A stretch of 64,000 bases of DNA from an uncultured Tenacibaculum sp. (GCF_947498805.1 NZ_CANMLT010000004.1:410186-474185); one strand, 5' to 3'. Positions 6,587 through 16,570 are shown, counted from the first letter of the stretch. Numbers and translations are program-made. The notes: generated from the letters alone by a model not told the origin.

Positions 6587-9424
6587 TTATTGTTTTAACT
6601 TTTCTTGCAACTTGTTTAGTATAATTGGCTCTCCAAAACCTAAATCTTTCATTCTTTTCAATTGTGTTTCTGCATCACCAACAACTAACCAAATCATTTT
6701 ATTTGGGTTAACGTATTTTGTAGTTAATTCCTTAATTCTTGGAATGGTCATGTCATTTACAATTTTTTCACGATTCTCTACATAATTAGGGTTTAATCCA
6801 TAACTACTAATGTTTTCTAACATTCTTAATTTAGCTCTCATTGTTTCAAAAGCTCTTGTATTACTTTTAATTAAGAAGCCTTTAGTGGTTGCTAAATCCT
6901 TTTCATTATAGTTGTTGCCGTAGTTATCTAAAATTTGTTTAACTAATTGAGCAGCTTCTAAAGTAACATTGCTTCTTACACCACTAGAAATAGTAAACGC
7001 TCCTTTCTCTTTTGTTCCAGAAAAATTAGAGCGTATACCATAGGTATATCCTTTCCCTTCACGTAATTGTTGTGTTAACTGAGAAGCAAAACCACCACCA
7101 CCTAAGATGTAGTTCATTACGGTAGCTGGATAATAATCTGGATCGTTAAAAGCCAAGGCTGGTGATCCAAATCGTAATTGTGATTGTTTTGCATTTGGAA
7201 TATCGTAGAAATATACGGTAGATTTTTCCGGTGCCTCAGGAGTTTTGTATTCTGGAATTACAACTTCTTTAGCTGCCCATTGAGAAACTAAATCATTCAA
7301 TGAAGTAGTTACTTTTTCTTGACTAATATCTCCAACTACATGCATTTTAGCTACAGAAGGAGAAATATTGTTTGTATAATAAGCTTTTAAATCATCTATT
7401 GTAATTGAATTTATAGATTCAATAGTACCAAGAATGTTTTTAGATCGAATATTATCTTCTCCATAGATCAATTTATTATATGCATTATTAGCTACTGCTC
7501 TTGGACTGGCTTCTTGTGAACGTAGATTCGTAATAGCTCTTTTCTTCAATAAATCAAACTCAGTTTCATCCCATCTTGGTTCTAACAACATTTCTTTAAC
7601 TAATGTCAAAGTAGCATCATAGTTTTTTGCTAACGTAGTTACACTAATTCGAATATTTTCTTTGCTTGCAAATACATTTATGCTAGCTCCTAATTGAGCA
7701 ATTTCATCTTCAAGTTGACCAACAGTTTTATTTTTAGTTCCCTTTTCCATTAAATCAGCAGTTAAGTTTGCAACTCCCAATTTATCTAAGTTTTCTAATA
7801 GCTGTCCACCATCTATTACTAAGTTAAACTGTACCAATGGTACTTCGTCATTTTCAATACCATAAACTTTTAATCCGTTACTTAAGCTACTTTCCCATAC
7901 TTCAGGAACCTTTACTTTAGGAGCAGGACCATATGGTGGCTCAATAGAACGATCAAAGGTAGATGGAGTTTTTTCATAAGTTGCGGCTATTGTAGGATCG
8001 AAAGATTCTTCTGCACCAACCACTATTTTTTCTTCTTTTACTTCAGCTTCAACAGAATTTTCTAAAGCAAGTTGCTTTTCATTTCGTGGAACGAAGCTGG
8101 TTGCAATAAAATTATGGTCTTTAATATATTTGTTATAAACATTCATAACATCTTCCTTTGTAACGGCTAGAGTGTTATTAATGTCTTCGGTAACAAACCC
8201 AGGATTTCCAGTATAGGTGTTGTAAGAAGCCAAACGAGTTCCTTTACCTAAAACACTTGATAAACTGCTGTAAAAATCTGTCTCTAATCCTGCTTTGATA
8301 CGATCTAAATCTTTTTGAGGAATTCCATTTTTTTCAAAATCTGTAAAAGCTATATCAATTCCTTTCTTAACTTCATCTAACTTAGTGTTGTTAAAAGCTC
8401 TTACAATAAGTTGTACTTGTCCCGCTATTTCAGAAGTGAAGTTAAACATTGTAGTTCCAGAAGTTAGTTTTAAATTATCTACCAATACTTTGTTTAATGG
8501 AGCTTTTTTTCCTGTAGATAAGTATTCTGTTAAAATATCTAATGCATAAGCATCTTTATGATATTGTTCTACTGTTGGCCATGTTAAGGTAAGTTCAGGT
8601 AAGCGAGCAAAGTTATCTTCGTAATATAAATACTCCGTTTCTTTAACTACTCCTGGACGCTTTTCAATACTTGCAATGTCTCCTCCTCTAGGAATTTCAT
8701 CAAAATATTTATGAACCCATTTCTTAGCTTGGTCAACATCAAAGTCTCCCGATAATACTAAAGTAGAGTTATTTGGAACGTACCATTTTTTGAAGAAGTT
8801 TTTAACGTCATCTAAAGTTGCATTTTGTAAATCTTCTAATGATCCAATTACCTGCCAATTGTAAGGATGATCTTTTGGGTACAAGTGTTTGCCAATTACA
8901 TATTGTCTGTGCCCATATGGTCTATTGTCGATACTTTGTCTTTTTTCGTTTTTTACAACCTGTTTTTCTTTTGCTAATACAGGGTCAGTAACCGTATTGA
9001 TAAACCATCCAAGTTTATCCGCTTCTGCCCAGATCATTTTTTCTAAAGCATCGTTAGGTACGGTTTGTAAATAGTTTGTTCGATCTCTAGAAGTTGAACC
9101 ATTTGCTCCAGATGCTCCAATACGAGCACTCATTTTATCTAAACCACCTTTTCCTAAATTTTCAGACTCTAGAAATAATAAGTGTTCGAATAAGTGAGCA
9201 AATCCCGTGCGGCCTTCTATTTCTCTGGCAGAACCCACATGAACCATCAATTCAACGGCTACGACTGGGTCCGACTTGTCAACATGAAAAATAACATCTA
9301 AACCATTGTCTAGGGTTACTTTTTCATATTTGATTTTTAATTCTTTTTTAGTAGGGTTTTCTGTTGATTTACTACAGGATAGGAATACCAACAGGAATAC
9401 TGAGAGTAGTATATGTTTAGTCAT
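6587..9424 (-). CDS. M16 family zinc metalloprotease, lipoprotein with two M16 modules
   Basis: 945 residues. Residues 1-17 form a lipoprotein signal peptide (FLLVFLSC, Cys17 as the lipidated residue), so it is anchored in the envelope. The inverted zinc motif HLFEH is at residues 77-81 and a downstream Glu lies in the WAEADKL segment near 155. The N-terminal half is the active module. The C-terminal half (from about 510) repeats the fold without HxxEH and carries the R/Y substrate-binding pattern near GGGGFASQLTQQLREGKG. This pitrilysin-like architecture degrades peptides in the periplasm. It is flanked by a two-way terminator and has no obvious operon partner. Confidence 0.93.
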   Translation of the reverse strand: MTKHILLSVFLLVFLSCSKSTENPTKKELKIKYEKVTLDNGLDVIFHVDKSDPVVAVELMVHVGSAREIEGRTGFAHLFEHLLFLESENLGKGGLDKMSARIGASGANGSTSRDRTNYLQTVPNDALEKMIWAEADKLGWFINTVTDPVLAKEKQVVKNEKRQSIDNRPYGHRQYVIGKHLYPKDHPYNWQVIGSLEDLQNATLDDVKNFFKKWYVPNNSTLVLSGDFDVDQAKKWVHKYFDEIPRGGDIASIEKRPGVVKETEYLYYEDNFARLPELTLTWPTVEQYHKDAYALDILTEYLSTGKKAPLNKVLVDNLKLTSGTTMFNFTSEIAGQVQLIVRAFNNTKLDEVKKGIDIAFTDFEKNGIPQKDLDRIKAGLETDFYSSLSSVLGKGTRLASYNTYTGNPGFVTEDINNTLAVTKEDVMNVYNKYIKDHNFIATSFVPRNEKQLALENSVEAEVKEEKIVVGAEESFDPTIAATYEKTPSTFDRSIEPPYGPAPKVKVPEVWESSLSNGLKVYGIENDEVPLVQFNLVIDGGQLLENLDKLGVANLTADLMEKGTKNKTVGQLEDEIAQLGASINVFASKENIRISVTTLAKNYDATLTLVKEMLLEPRWDETEFDLLKKRAITNLRSQEASPRAVANNAYNKLIYGEDNIRSKNILGTIESINSITIDDLKAYYTNNISPSVAKMHVVGDISQEKVTTSLNDLVSQWAAKEVVIPEYKTPEAPEKSTVYFYDIPNAKQSQLRFGSPALAFNDPDYYPATVMNYILGGGGFASQLTQQLREGKGYTYGIRSNFSGTKEKGAFTISSGVRSNVTLEAAQLVKQILDNYGNNYNEKDLATTKGFLIKSNTRAFETMRAKLRMLENISSYGLNPNYVENREKIVNDMTIPRIKELTTKYVNPNKMIWLVVGDAETQLKRMKDLGFGEPIILNKLQEKLKQ

Positions 9425-9503
9425 GACTATTGTTGTTTATAAGCCATGAAATTACTAAAATTGAAAAGGTTTAGAGTGCTAAATATATGTTAAAAGCTGT
9501 TAA

Positions 9504-10517
9504 TTAGCCTTTTTGCGATTCTTGCCATTTCCAGGCTGATAGTAAAGCATCGTCTAAGCTTTTTTCAGTTTTCCAATGAAGTTCTTGGTTAGCAATGGTA
9601 GTATCAGCATAAGCGGCGGTGACATCTCCAGCTCTTCTAGCTACGATTTTATAGTTTAATTTTTGATTGGTAACCTTTTCAAAAGAATTTACAATTTCTA
9701 ATACTGAGCTTCCTTTTCCTGTACCTACATTAAAAAACTCAAAATTTTGTTTGTTTTTTTTGTCAAGCAAACGCTGTAATGCTGAAATATGAGCTTTAGC
9801 TAGATCAACCACATGAATATAGTCTCTTACAGCTGTTCCATCTGGAGTCTCATAATCATCACCAAAAATAGAAAGTTGTTCGCGAATTCCAGCAGCGGTT
9901 TGTGTTACATAAGGAATCAGATTTTGCGGAACCCCTAAAGGTAATTCTCCGATTTTTATAGAGTCATGGGCTCCAATAGGATTAAAATAACGCAATGAGA
10001 TAGCATTCATATTATGTGCTGTACAGCTATCTTTTATTATTTCTTCTCCTATTTGTTTAGTGTTTCCATAAGGAGATGCAGCTGGTTTTATAGGTGCATT
10101 TTCTGTAATAGGCAATTCGTCTGCTTGACCATATACTGTACAAGAAGAACTGAAGATAAAATTATCAATATTTCTATCACGCATTTCTTGTAATAAATAT
10201 ACTAAGCTACCAATATTGTTTTCATAATAATCTAATGGCTTTTGTACACTTTCTCCTACAGCTTTAAATGCAGCAAAATGAATTATTCCATCAATAGTGT
10301 TTTCATTAAAAAAGTGTTGTACATTTTGTTTACTGCGCAGGTCTAGTTGATAAAAATCAGGTTTAATTCCTGTTATTTTTTCAATATTGTCTAAAACTTC
10401 AATTTTAGAGTTTGATAAATCATCTATTATTACAACTTCAAACCCTTCGTTTTGTAATTCAACTACGGTGTGAGAACCAATAAAACCTAATCCGCCAGTA
10501 ACTAAAATTCTTTTCAT
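9504..10517 (-). CDS. galE: UDP-glucose 4-epimerase
   Basis: 337 residues, the usual length. It is an extended SDR enzyme that interconverts UDP-glucose and UDP-galactose. The NAD-binding GGLGFIG is at 8-14, catalytic Ser in SSSC at about 123-126, and the YxxxK pair at Tyr150 and Lys154 (YGNTK). It lies after the sugar aminotransferase gene on the same strand but a terminator stands between them, so read-through would be partial. Together the two suggest nucleotide-sugar supply for surface polysaccharide. Confidence 0.95.
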   Translation of the reverse strand: MKRILVTGGLGFIGSHTVVELQNEGFEVVIIDDLSNSKIEVLDNIEKITGIKPDFYQLDLRSKQNVQHFFNENTIDGIIHFAAFKAVGESVQKPLDYYENNIGSLVYLLQEMRDRNIDNFIFSSSCTVYGQADELPITENAPIKPAASPYGNTKQIGEEIIKDSCTAHNMNAISLRYFNPIGAHDSIKIGELPLGVPQNLIPYVTQTAAGIREQLSIFGDDYETPDGTAVRDYIHVVDLAKAHISALQRLLDKKNKQNFEFFNVGTGKGSSVLEIVNSFEKVTNQKLNYKIVARRAGDVTAAYADTTIANQELHWKTEKSLDDALLSAWKWQESQKG

Positions 10518-10532
10518 ATGGCTAAAATAAAA

Positions 10533-10559
10533 AAGCTCAGTTATTAACCGAGCTCTTTT
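10533..10559 (-). terminator. Terminator after the sugar aminotransferase gene
   Basis: On the minus strand an AGCTC/GAGCT stem extended by one mismatch and A/T pairs is followed by a T run. It separates the aminotransferase gene (10564-11691) from galE. Confidence 0.7.
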
Positions 10560-10563
10560 TAAT

Positions 10564-11691
10564 TTATTTAATAAAATCGTTAATTGTTTTTGTGATAAAA
10601 GCTAGTTGTTCTTCGTCTAACTCTGTATGCATTGGTAAAGAAATTACCTGGTCAATTAATTCATTAGTTATTTCAAAGTCAGCTTCATTATATCGTTCAT
10701 CTATATAAGCTTTTTGCTTATGAAGTGGAACTGGGTAATAAATAGCATTTGGAATATTATTATCCAATAAGTGTTGGTGTAATTCATCACGTTTTCCGTT
10801 TGTAATTTTTAAAGTGTATTGGTGAAAAACATGTGTTGTAAAAACACTTATTGCTGGAGTAACAATGTAAGGGTTGGTAGCAAAAGCTTCAGTATAATAC
10901 AATGCAGCTTTTCTACGAGCATCACAATATGAATCTAATAATGGTAATTTTGCTTTTAATACAGCGGCTTGTATAGAGTCTAAGCGAGAGTTAACTCCTA
11001 CTACATCATGATAATAACGCTTATACATTCCGTGGTTAACCATTCCTCTTAATATATGCGCTAATTCATCATCATTGGTAAAAATGGCACCACCATCACC
11101 GTAACAACCTAAGTTTTTAGAAGGAAAAAAAGAGGTAGTTCCTACGTTACCCATTGTTCCGGCTTTCTTTTTGCTTCCATCAGAGAAAGTATAGTCAGCA
11201 CCAATAGCTTGGGCATTATCTTCAATAACAAATAAATCGTGCTCTTTTGCAATTTCTAAAACGGCTTCCATATTAGCACATTGTCCAAATAAATGAACAG
11301 GAACAATAGCTTTCGTTTTGGGAGTGATTGCTTTTTTCAAAGCTTCAATATCTATATTAAAAGTATCTGGTTCAACATCTACTAAAACAGGAGTTAGGTT
11401 TAACAAACCAATAACTTCTACAGTTGCAGCAAAGGTAAAATCAGCAGTAATAACTTCATCACCCGGTTGTAATCCAAGTCCCATCATTGCTATTTGTAAA
11501 GCATCTGTTCCATTTGCACAAGGAATCACATGTTTTACATCTAAGTATTTTTCTAAATCTGCTTGAAACTCTTTAACATAGGGTCCGTTTATATAAGCAG
11601 AAGAGTTTAGTACTTCTTGAATAGAGTTGTCAACCGTGTCTTTTATATGTTGGTATTGACTTTGTAAGTCAACCATTTGAATTTTTCTCAT
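10564..11691 (-). CDS. DegT/DnrJ/EryC1/StrS family PLP-dependent sugar aminotransferase
   Basis: 375 residues. This family transfers an amino group to keto-sugar nucleotides used for lipopolysaccharide or glycan synthesis. The fold-type-I signature is complete: GTDALQ phosphate-binding loop near residue 61, EDNAQA with the ring-stacking Asp near 158, and the Schiff-base lysine Lys192 in FFPSKNLGCYGDGGA. There is no signal peptide. The sugar substrate is not readable from sequence. It is divergent from the penicillin-acylase gene and has its own -7 box at 11711-11718. Confidence 0.9.
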   Translation of the reverse strand: MRKIQMVDLQSQYQHIKDTVDNSIQEVLNSSAYINGPYVKEFQADLEKYLDVKHVIPCANGTDALQIAMMGLGLQPGDEVITADFTFAATVEVIGLLNLTPVLVDVEPDTFNIDIEALKKAITPKTKAIVPVHLFGQCANMEAVLEIAKEHDLFVIEDNAQAIGADYTFSDGSKKKAGTMGNVGTTSFFPSKNLGCYGDGGAIFTNDDELAHILRGMVNHGMYKRYYHDVVGVNSRLDSIQAAVLKAKLPLLDSYCDARRKAALYYTEAFATNPYIVTPAISVFTTHVFHQYTLKITNGKRDELHQHLLDNNIPNAIYYPVPLHKQKAYIDERYNEADFEITNELIDQVISLPMHTELDEEQLAFITKTINDFIK

Positions 11692-11710
11692 GGTCTAAAA
11701 TTTAGCAGTT

Positions 11711-11718
11711 CAAAAATA
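11711..11718 (-). promoter_or_regulatory. Promoter -7 box for the sugar aminotransferase gene
   Basis: Read on the minus strand this is TATTTTTG, an exact TAnnTTTG match 20 bases before the ATG. Confidence 0.55.
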
Positions 11719-11732
11719 CGACATAATTCCGT

Positions 11733-11740
11733 TATATTTG
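11733..11740 (+). promoter_or_regulatory. Promoter -7 box for the penicillin-acylase-family gene
   Basis: TATATTTG matches TAnnTTTG exactly. The TTG at 11738-11740, which would give a longer reading frame, is part of this box. This argues for translation from the ATG at 11756. Confidence 0.65.
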
Positions 11741-11755
11741 AAGAAAAACGAACAG

Positions 11756-14137
11756 ATGCGTATGTTAAAAAAAGTACTTAAAATACTCTTAGGTTTATTA
11801 ATATTATTGATTGCTTCTGGTTGGATATTCTCCAATATGATGAAACCTACTTATGATGGTGAATTAGAACTTAAAAATATTTCAGAAAAAGTAACTGTAT
11901 ACTTTGATGAAGTAGGAGTTCCACATATAAACGCCGAAAATCAAAAAGATGCATATACGGCTTTGGGTTATGTACATGCACAAGACAGGCTTTGGCAAAT
12001 GGAATTAGTTCGCAGAATATCTGCTGGACGTTTGGCGGAAGTTTTTGGAAAAGATTTAGTGCGTGTAGACCAGTTTTTTTCAGGTTTAGGAATAGAAGAA
12101 GCTGCTGTGAAAACTATCAAGAATTTAGATAAAAGCTCACAGGCATATCAGTTAGCAGAAGCATATTTGAATGGGATTAATCAATTTATTGAAGAAGGAA
12201 CTACACCGTTGGAATTTTATTTAGTGGGGGTACAGAAGGAAAAATATACGATGAAGGATGTGTACAATGTTTTTGGATATATGGCCTTTAGTTTTGCAGT
12301 TGCTCATAAAACAGATCCAATGTTGACTGAGATAAAAGAGAAATTAGGAGATGTATATTTTAATGAGCTAAATGGCGCAACTTCTGAAAACTTAACCCTA
12401 ATAAAGAATTCGAAAGCTCCAGAATTGAAAGCTGATTTTGCAAAAGCTATTAATTTGATCATGGACAAACTGCCTGTATCTCCATTTATAGGAAGTAACT
12501 CTTGGGTGTTAGCTCCGCAAAAAACAAAAAATGGCAAAGTAATTTTTGCAAATGATCCACATATTGCATTTTCTCAACCTTCGGTTTGGTACCAAAGCCA
12601 TATTAAAACTCCAAATTACGAGATGTATGGATTCAATTTGGCGTTAACTCCATTTCCATTATTGGGACATAATAGAAATTACGCATATGGTTTAACCATG
12701 TTTGAAAATGATGATGTAGATTTTTATTATGAAGAAAATAATCCTAATAATCCATTAGAATATAAAACACCAAATGGATTTGAAAAATATCGAATTGTAG
12801 AAAAAAGGATAAAAATAAAAGGAGAAAAAGATACAGTTTATCAGGTAAAAGAAAGTAAGCATGGACCTATAATGAATGGATTGATTGAATTTATTGATGA
12901 TGAGCGTCCGATAGCAGTACAATGGATTTATACCAAACTTGAAAATAGGCTGTTAGATGTTTCTTACGAAATGTCGCATGCAAATTCATTGGAAGAATTT
13001 AAAAAAGGAGCCTCTAAAATTCATGCACCTGGATTAAATGTAATGTATGGAGATGCACAAGATAATGTGGCATGGTTTGCTTCTGCAAAATTGTATAAGT
13101 ATCGCGATAGTTTGAATACTAAAACTATTTTAAATGGTGCATCTGGAAAAGATGAAATACAAGAGTATTTGTCTTTTGAAGAAAACCCACAAGCGATTAA
13201 TCCAAGTTGGAACTATGTATATTCAGCGAATAATCAACCAGATTCTATTGTAGGTATGTTGTATCCGGGATACTATTTGCCAGAAGATAGAGCAAGAAGA
13301 ATTGAAAACTTGTTAGATGCAAAAAGTGATTTTACTAGGAGAGATGTTTCAGAAATGATTTACGATGTAACTTCACCAATAGTTCCTGAGATTAGTAGAA
13401 ACTTATTGAAGAGTGTTGGTAAGAATCAGCTAACAGCTAGCGAAAAGAAAGCAATGAATATCCTTCGAAATTGGGAAGGAAATTATGAAAAGAAAGAAGT
13501 AGGACCAACGATTTATACACGTTTATGGTATGAGTTTGTAAAGAACACCTTTAAAGATGAAATGGGGGATGCTTTTGAACAATTTGTAAATACACCTTTT
13601 GAAGAAAAAGTAGTAGCGAGTCAAGTAAGAAAGGAATCTTCTGTTTGGTGGGATGATATTACAACTAAAGAAAAAGAAACCAAAAGAGATATTGTTACTA
13701 AATCATTTCAAGAAGCCATTCGTTTTTTACAAAAACAACTAGGTGAGAATGTAGATGATTGGCATTGGAAACGTGTAACAACGGTAGAGTATGAGCATGC
13801 TATTGGAAAAGCAGGTGGATTATTACGAAAGTTTTTTAATGTAGGTCCATTTGAAACTGTAGGAGGAGATCAAGTAATCAATAATCAGATTTATAAGATT
13901 GATAGTACAGGGTATTATAAGATACACGCAGGACCTTCTACACGTAGAATTGTAGATTTTTCAGATGTTGAAAATAGCATTACAATTCTCCCGACAGGAC
14001 AATCTGGGAATGTGTTTAGTCCTTATTACAAAGATCAAGCAGAGAAATATGTAAAAGGGGAGTTTGTAAAAATGAAATTAAACCAAGAAGAAATAGAACA
14101 ATCTGAAAATAAGTTAGAGTTTTTACCAAAAAAATAA
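11756..14137 (+). CDS. Penicillin acylase family protein (Ntn hydrolase)
   Basis: 793 residues from the ATG at 11756; an upstream TTG falls inside the promoter box. An N-terminal membrane segment (about residues 6-25) exports or anchors it. The alpha part is followed by the autocleavage site IGSNSWV, where Ser247 becomes the N-terminal nucleophile of the beta subunit, and by NDPHI, which forms part of the pocket. Family members hydrolyse amides such as beta-lactam side chains or acyl-homoserine lactones; the substrate here is unknown. A second ATG at 11762 is also possible. It is transcribed alone and divergent from the aminotransferase gene. Confidence 0.92.
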   Translation: MRMLKKVLKILLGLLILLIASGWIFSNMMKPTYDGELELKNISEKVTVYFDEVGVPHINAENQKDAYTALGYVHAQDRLWQMELVRRISAGRLAEVFGKDLVRVDQFFSGLGIEEAAVKTIKNLDKSSQAYQLAEAYLNGINQFIEEGTTPLEFYLVGVQKEKYTMKDVYNVFGYMAFSFAVAHKTDPMLTEIKEKLGDVYFNELNGATSENLTLIKNSKAPELKADFAKAINLIMDKLPVSPFIGSNSWVLAPQKTKNGKVIFANDPHIAFSQPSVWYQSHIKTPNYEMYGFNLALTPFPLLGHNRNYAYGLTMFENDDVDFYYEENNPNNPLEYKTPNGFEKYRIVEKRIKIKGEKDTVYQVKESKHGPIMNGLIEFIDDERPIAVQWIYTKLENRLLDVSYEMSHANSLEEFKKGASKIHAPGLNVMYGDAQDNVAWFASAKLYKYRDSLNTKTILNGASGKDEIQEYLSFEENPQAINPSWNYVYSANNQPDSIVGMLYPGYYLPEDRARRIENLLDAKSDFTRRDVSEMIYDVTSPIVPEISRNLLKSVGKNQLTASEKKAMNILRNWEGNYEKKEVGPTIYTRLWYEFVKNTFKDEMGDAFEQFVNTPFEEKVVASQVRKESSVWWDDITTKEKETKRDIVTKSFQEAIRFLQKQLGENVDDWHWKRVTTVEYEHAIGKAGGLLRKFFNVGPFETVGGDQVINNQIYKIDSTGYYKIHAGPSTRRIVDFSDVENSITILPTGQSGNVFSPYYKDQAEKYVKGEFVKMKLNQEEIEQSENKLEFLPKK

Positions 14138-14140
14138 ATT

Positions 14141-14195
14141 CTTGTCATTACGAACAAAGTGAAGCAATCTCTCTATAATAATAGGGAGATTGTTT
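14141..14195. repeat. REP-like element with a terminator hairpin
   Basis: The start, around GTCATTACGAACAAAGTGAAG, resembles the widespread dispersed repeat of the form GTCATTGCGAGNNACGAAGC known from many bacteria. It runs into a 10-bp stem (14165-14174 with 14183-14192, CAATCTCTCT with AGGGAGATTG, one wobble) followed by TTTTATT. It sits between convergent genes and can serve as terminator. Confidence 0.55.
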
Positions 14196-14197
14196 TA

Positions 14198-14434
14198 TTA
14201 ATTTAAAAAAGTTATGACTATCCCAATAAATAAAATAGTAATTATCATGTTGTTGAAAGCATGGCCATGGATATCAAAGTAGTTCTTCTCTTTATTGGGA
14301 CCGAAGGCATATTCTTCAAATGTGAATTTAGGTTTATTTAATAAACTTCTCCAAATTGATCCATAAACCCATCTTAAAGTACCGCCAATAAAATTGAATA
14401 GTAATCTTACTATTTCAAAACCCCAGAAGTCCAT
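14198..14434 (-). CDS. Small membrane protein of unknown function
   Basis: 78 residues from the ATG at 14432-14434, one base after the nitroreductase stop. A longer frame to 14521 would overlap the nitroreductase by 85 bases and is not credible. The C-terminus (IITILFIGIVITFLN) is one clear membrane helix and an amphipathic segment lies near the N-terminus. The RWVYGSIWRSL stretch is basic and aromatic. I do not recognise the family. The tight spacing suggests translation coupled to the nitroreductase at the end of the alkB-like operon. Confidence 0.6.
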   Translation of the reverse strand: MDFWGFEIVRLLFNFIGGTLRWVYGSIWRSLLNKPKFTFEEYAFGPNKEKNYFDIHGHAFNNMIITILFIGIVITFLN

Positions 14435-14435
14435 T

Positions 14436-15170
14436 TTATATTTCAGTATAAACCTCTTCAAAAGGAATTCTAAAACGTTCACCATATACTCCTTCTGGTT
14501 TTCTAATTCCACAAGAAACAATCATATTTACTTCAGCACCAAAAGGCAACCCTAACAAGCGCTTTACACGCCAAGTATCAGATCCTTCCATAGGACATGT
14601 GTCATATCCTTCTGCAGCCATTGACAGCATAAAGGATTGTGCTGCCAGTCCACAAGTTTTATGAGCTACAATACGCATATCACTATTACGAACTTCTCTA
14701 TAAATAGGTCTGAATAATCCGGTGATTAAAATCATTAGATATTTTAACCATCCCACAATTCCGAAGAAATCGAAATAAGCAAACGGAATTACTTTTCCGT
14801 AATAGTTACGAGCTACTTTTTCTCTACTACTCCATTCAGATTTTGGGTTGTTTTTTCCAAAGACTTTGTCCATAAAAGCTAAATTAGCCTTTGCTCTTTT
14901 ACGCCATAAATCTTTTCGAACCACAAATACTACCAATTGTTGAGCTGTTCTAGCTGCATTTTGGTTAAAACACATGGGAGCAATTTTTTTTATGGTGTCT
15001 TTGTTGGTAACATGGTAAAACTCCCAAAGTTGCATGTTGCTACTGGTTGGAGCTAAACTTGCTTGTTCTAAACATTTTCTAACAATAGCACTATCAATAG
15101 GTTTTTCTGCATCGTATACTCTTACTGAACGACGGTAGTTGATAGCTTCTGATACGGTTTTTTCTATCAT
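14436..15170 (-). CDS. Nitroreductase family protein
   Basis: 244 residues from the ATG at 15168-15170 (MIEKTVSEAINYRRSVRVYD). A longer frame to 15275 would overlap the aldehyde dehydrogenase gene and is rejected. The RRSVR motif near the start binds the FMN phosphate and the SLAPTSSNMQLWEF stretch is the second family block. These FMN enzymes reduce nitroaromatics, quinones or related acceptors with NAD(P)H. The gene starts 26 bases after the aldehyde dehydrogenase stop, so it is probably in the same transcript. Its physiological substrate is unknown. Confidence 0.88.
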   Translation of the reverse strand: MIEKTVSEAINYRRSVRVYDAEKPIDSAIVRKCLEQASLAPTSSNMQLWEFYHVTNKDTIKKIAPMCFNQNAARTAQQLVVFVVRKDLWRKRAKANLAFMDKVFGKNNPKSEWSSREKVARNYYGKVIPFAYFDFFGIVGWLKYLMILITGLFRPIYREVRNSDMRIVAHKTCGLAAQSFMLSMAAEGYDTCPMEGSDTWRVKRLLGLPFGAEVNMIVSCGIRKPEGVYGERFRIPFEEVYTEI

Positions 15171-15196
15171 TAATCTCTTTTTTAAAAGGTTAAGAC

Positions 15197-16570
15197 TTAT
15201 CCTAACTTCATTAATGTTTTTAACTGTTTTAGCTTTCCTTTGTATGGAGCATAACGCGTTGGGATGTCTAGCCATGTCCCTCGAGTTACCACTCCTTTTT
15301 TATGAGAAAACGCGTCAAAAGTTTGTTTACCATGGTAACCTCCAATTCCGCTTTCACCAACACCACCAAAAGGTAATCTATGATTTGCAAAATGAACGGT
15401 AGTATCATTGATAGTTCCTCCACCAAAAGAATAGCGTTTAATTATTTTTTTCGCAAAAGAGCTTTTATTGGTGAATACGTATAAAGCAAGTGGTTTATCG
15501 TATCTTGAAGTAATCTTTTCTATGTCTTGCTCTGTTTCATAAGAAATCATTGGGAATATAGGTCCAAAAATTTCTCCTTTCATAACTTCGCTGTCTACAC
15601 TAGGCTCATCAATAAGTGTAGGTGAAATATAACAATCATCTCTATCTGTTTCTCCACCGATAACACAGTTTTCATTCTCAAGCATAAGTGCCAAGCGGTC
15701 GAAATTTCTAGTGTTTACAATTCTTGGGAAATCTTCTGATGCTTTAGGATTTTCGCCATAAGCATTCAAGATTTCTTCTTTAAAATGTGAAACAAACTTC
15801 TCTTTAACAGAGGAATGAATCAATAAATAATCAGGAGCAATACAAGTTTGTCCACCATTTATATATTTCCCCCAAACCAATCGTTTAGCGGCTAATTTTA
15901 TATTGGCTGTTTCATCAACAATACATGGACTTTTTCCTCCTAATTCTAAAGTAACTGGAGTCAAATGTTCTGCTGCAGCTTTGGCAACAATTTTTCCAAC
16001 CGGAACACTTCCAGTGAAGAAAATATAATCCCATCTTTGGGTTAATAACTCTTGAGCAACTGGTACGCCGCCTTCTACTACTGCAATATGTTTTTGATCA
16101 AATACGGCTTCAATAATTTCTTTGGTAATAGCACTGGTGTGTGGTGTTAATTCTGAAGGTTTCAGAACAACAGTGTTTCCTGCAGCAATGGCTCCAACAA
16201 TTGGAGCAAAAGCTAACTGGTATGGGTAATTCCAAGGAGCAATAATTAATACCGTTCCATAGGGTTCCTTATAGATTTTTGCTCTAGAAGGAAAGTTTAG
16301 CATCGAAGGTAACACTCGTTTGGGTTTGCTCCAAGAATGAATGTTTTTAATAGCCATTTTTAGCTCAGCAATTACAATTGAGGTTTCGGTCATAACCGCT
16401 TCATATTCCGATTTCTTAAAGTCGTTATGTAATGCTTTTACAATCGCATTTTCTCTTTTAACAAGTTCTTTTAAAAGCTTTTTTAGCGTGTTTTTTCTAA
16501 AAGAAATGTCTTTTGTTTGTTGAGAAGCGAAAAAGTTTTTTTGAGCTAATATAAGTTCAGGGATATTCAT
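15197..16570 (-). CDS. NAD(P)-dependent aldehyde dehydrogenase, ALDH3-like
   Basis: 457 residues, the short length of the class-3 fatty-aldehyde type rather than the 490-500 of other classes. The APWNYP block near residue 111, general base Glu209 in LELGGKSP and nucleophile Cys243 in GGQTCIAPDYLL are all present. It oxidises aldehydes to carboxylic acids. The start codon overlaps the stop of the AlkB-like hydroxylase gene by one base, so a role in oxidising long-chain aldehydes made from that enzyme's product is a reasonable inference. An alcohol dehydrogenase for the middle step is not in the window. Confidence 0.92.
   Translation of the reverse strand: MNIPELILAQKNFFASQQTKDISFRKNTLKKLLKELVKRENAIVKALHNDFKKSEYEAVMTETSIVIAELKMAIKNIHSWSKPKRVLPSMLNFPSRAKIYKEPYGTVLIIAPWNYPYQLAFAPIVGAIAAGNTVVLKPSELTPHTSAITKEIIEAVFDQKHIAVVEGGVPVAQELLTQRWDYIFFTGSVPVGKIVAKAAAEHLTPVTLELGGKSPCIVDETANIKLAAKRLVWGKYINGGQTCIAPDYLLIHSSVKEKFVSHFKEEILNAYGENPKASEDFPRIVNTRNFDRLALMLENENCVIGGETDRDDCYISPTLIDEPSVDSEVMKGEIFGPIFPMISYETEQDIEKITSRYDKPLALYVFTNKSSFAKKIIKRYSFGGGTINDTTVHFANHRLPFGGVGESGIGGYHGKQTFDAFSHKKGVVTRGTWLDIPTRYAPYKGKLKQLKTLMKLG

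Noticed and set aside
14434..15275. Longer starts for the small membrane protein (14521) and nitroreductase (15275)
   Set aside because: Both would overlap the preceding gene by about 80-85 bases, while ATG codons at 14434 and 15170 give normal spacing and family-like starts.
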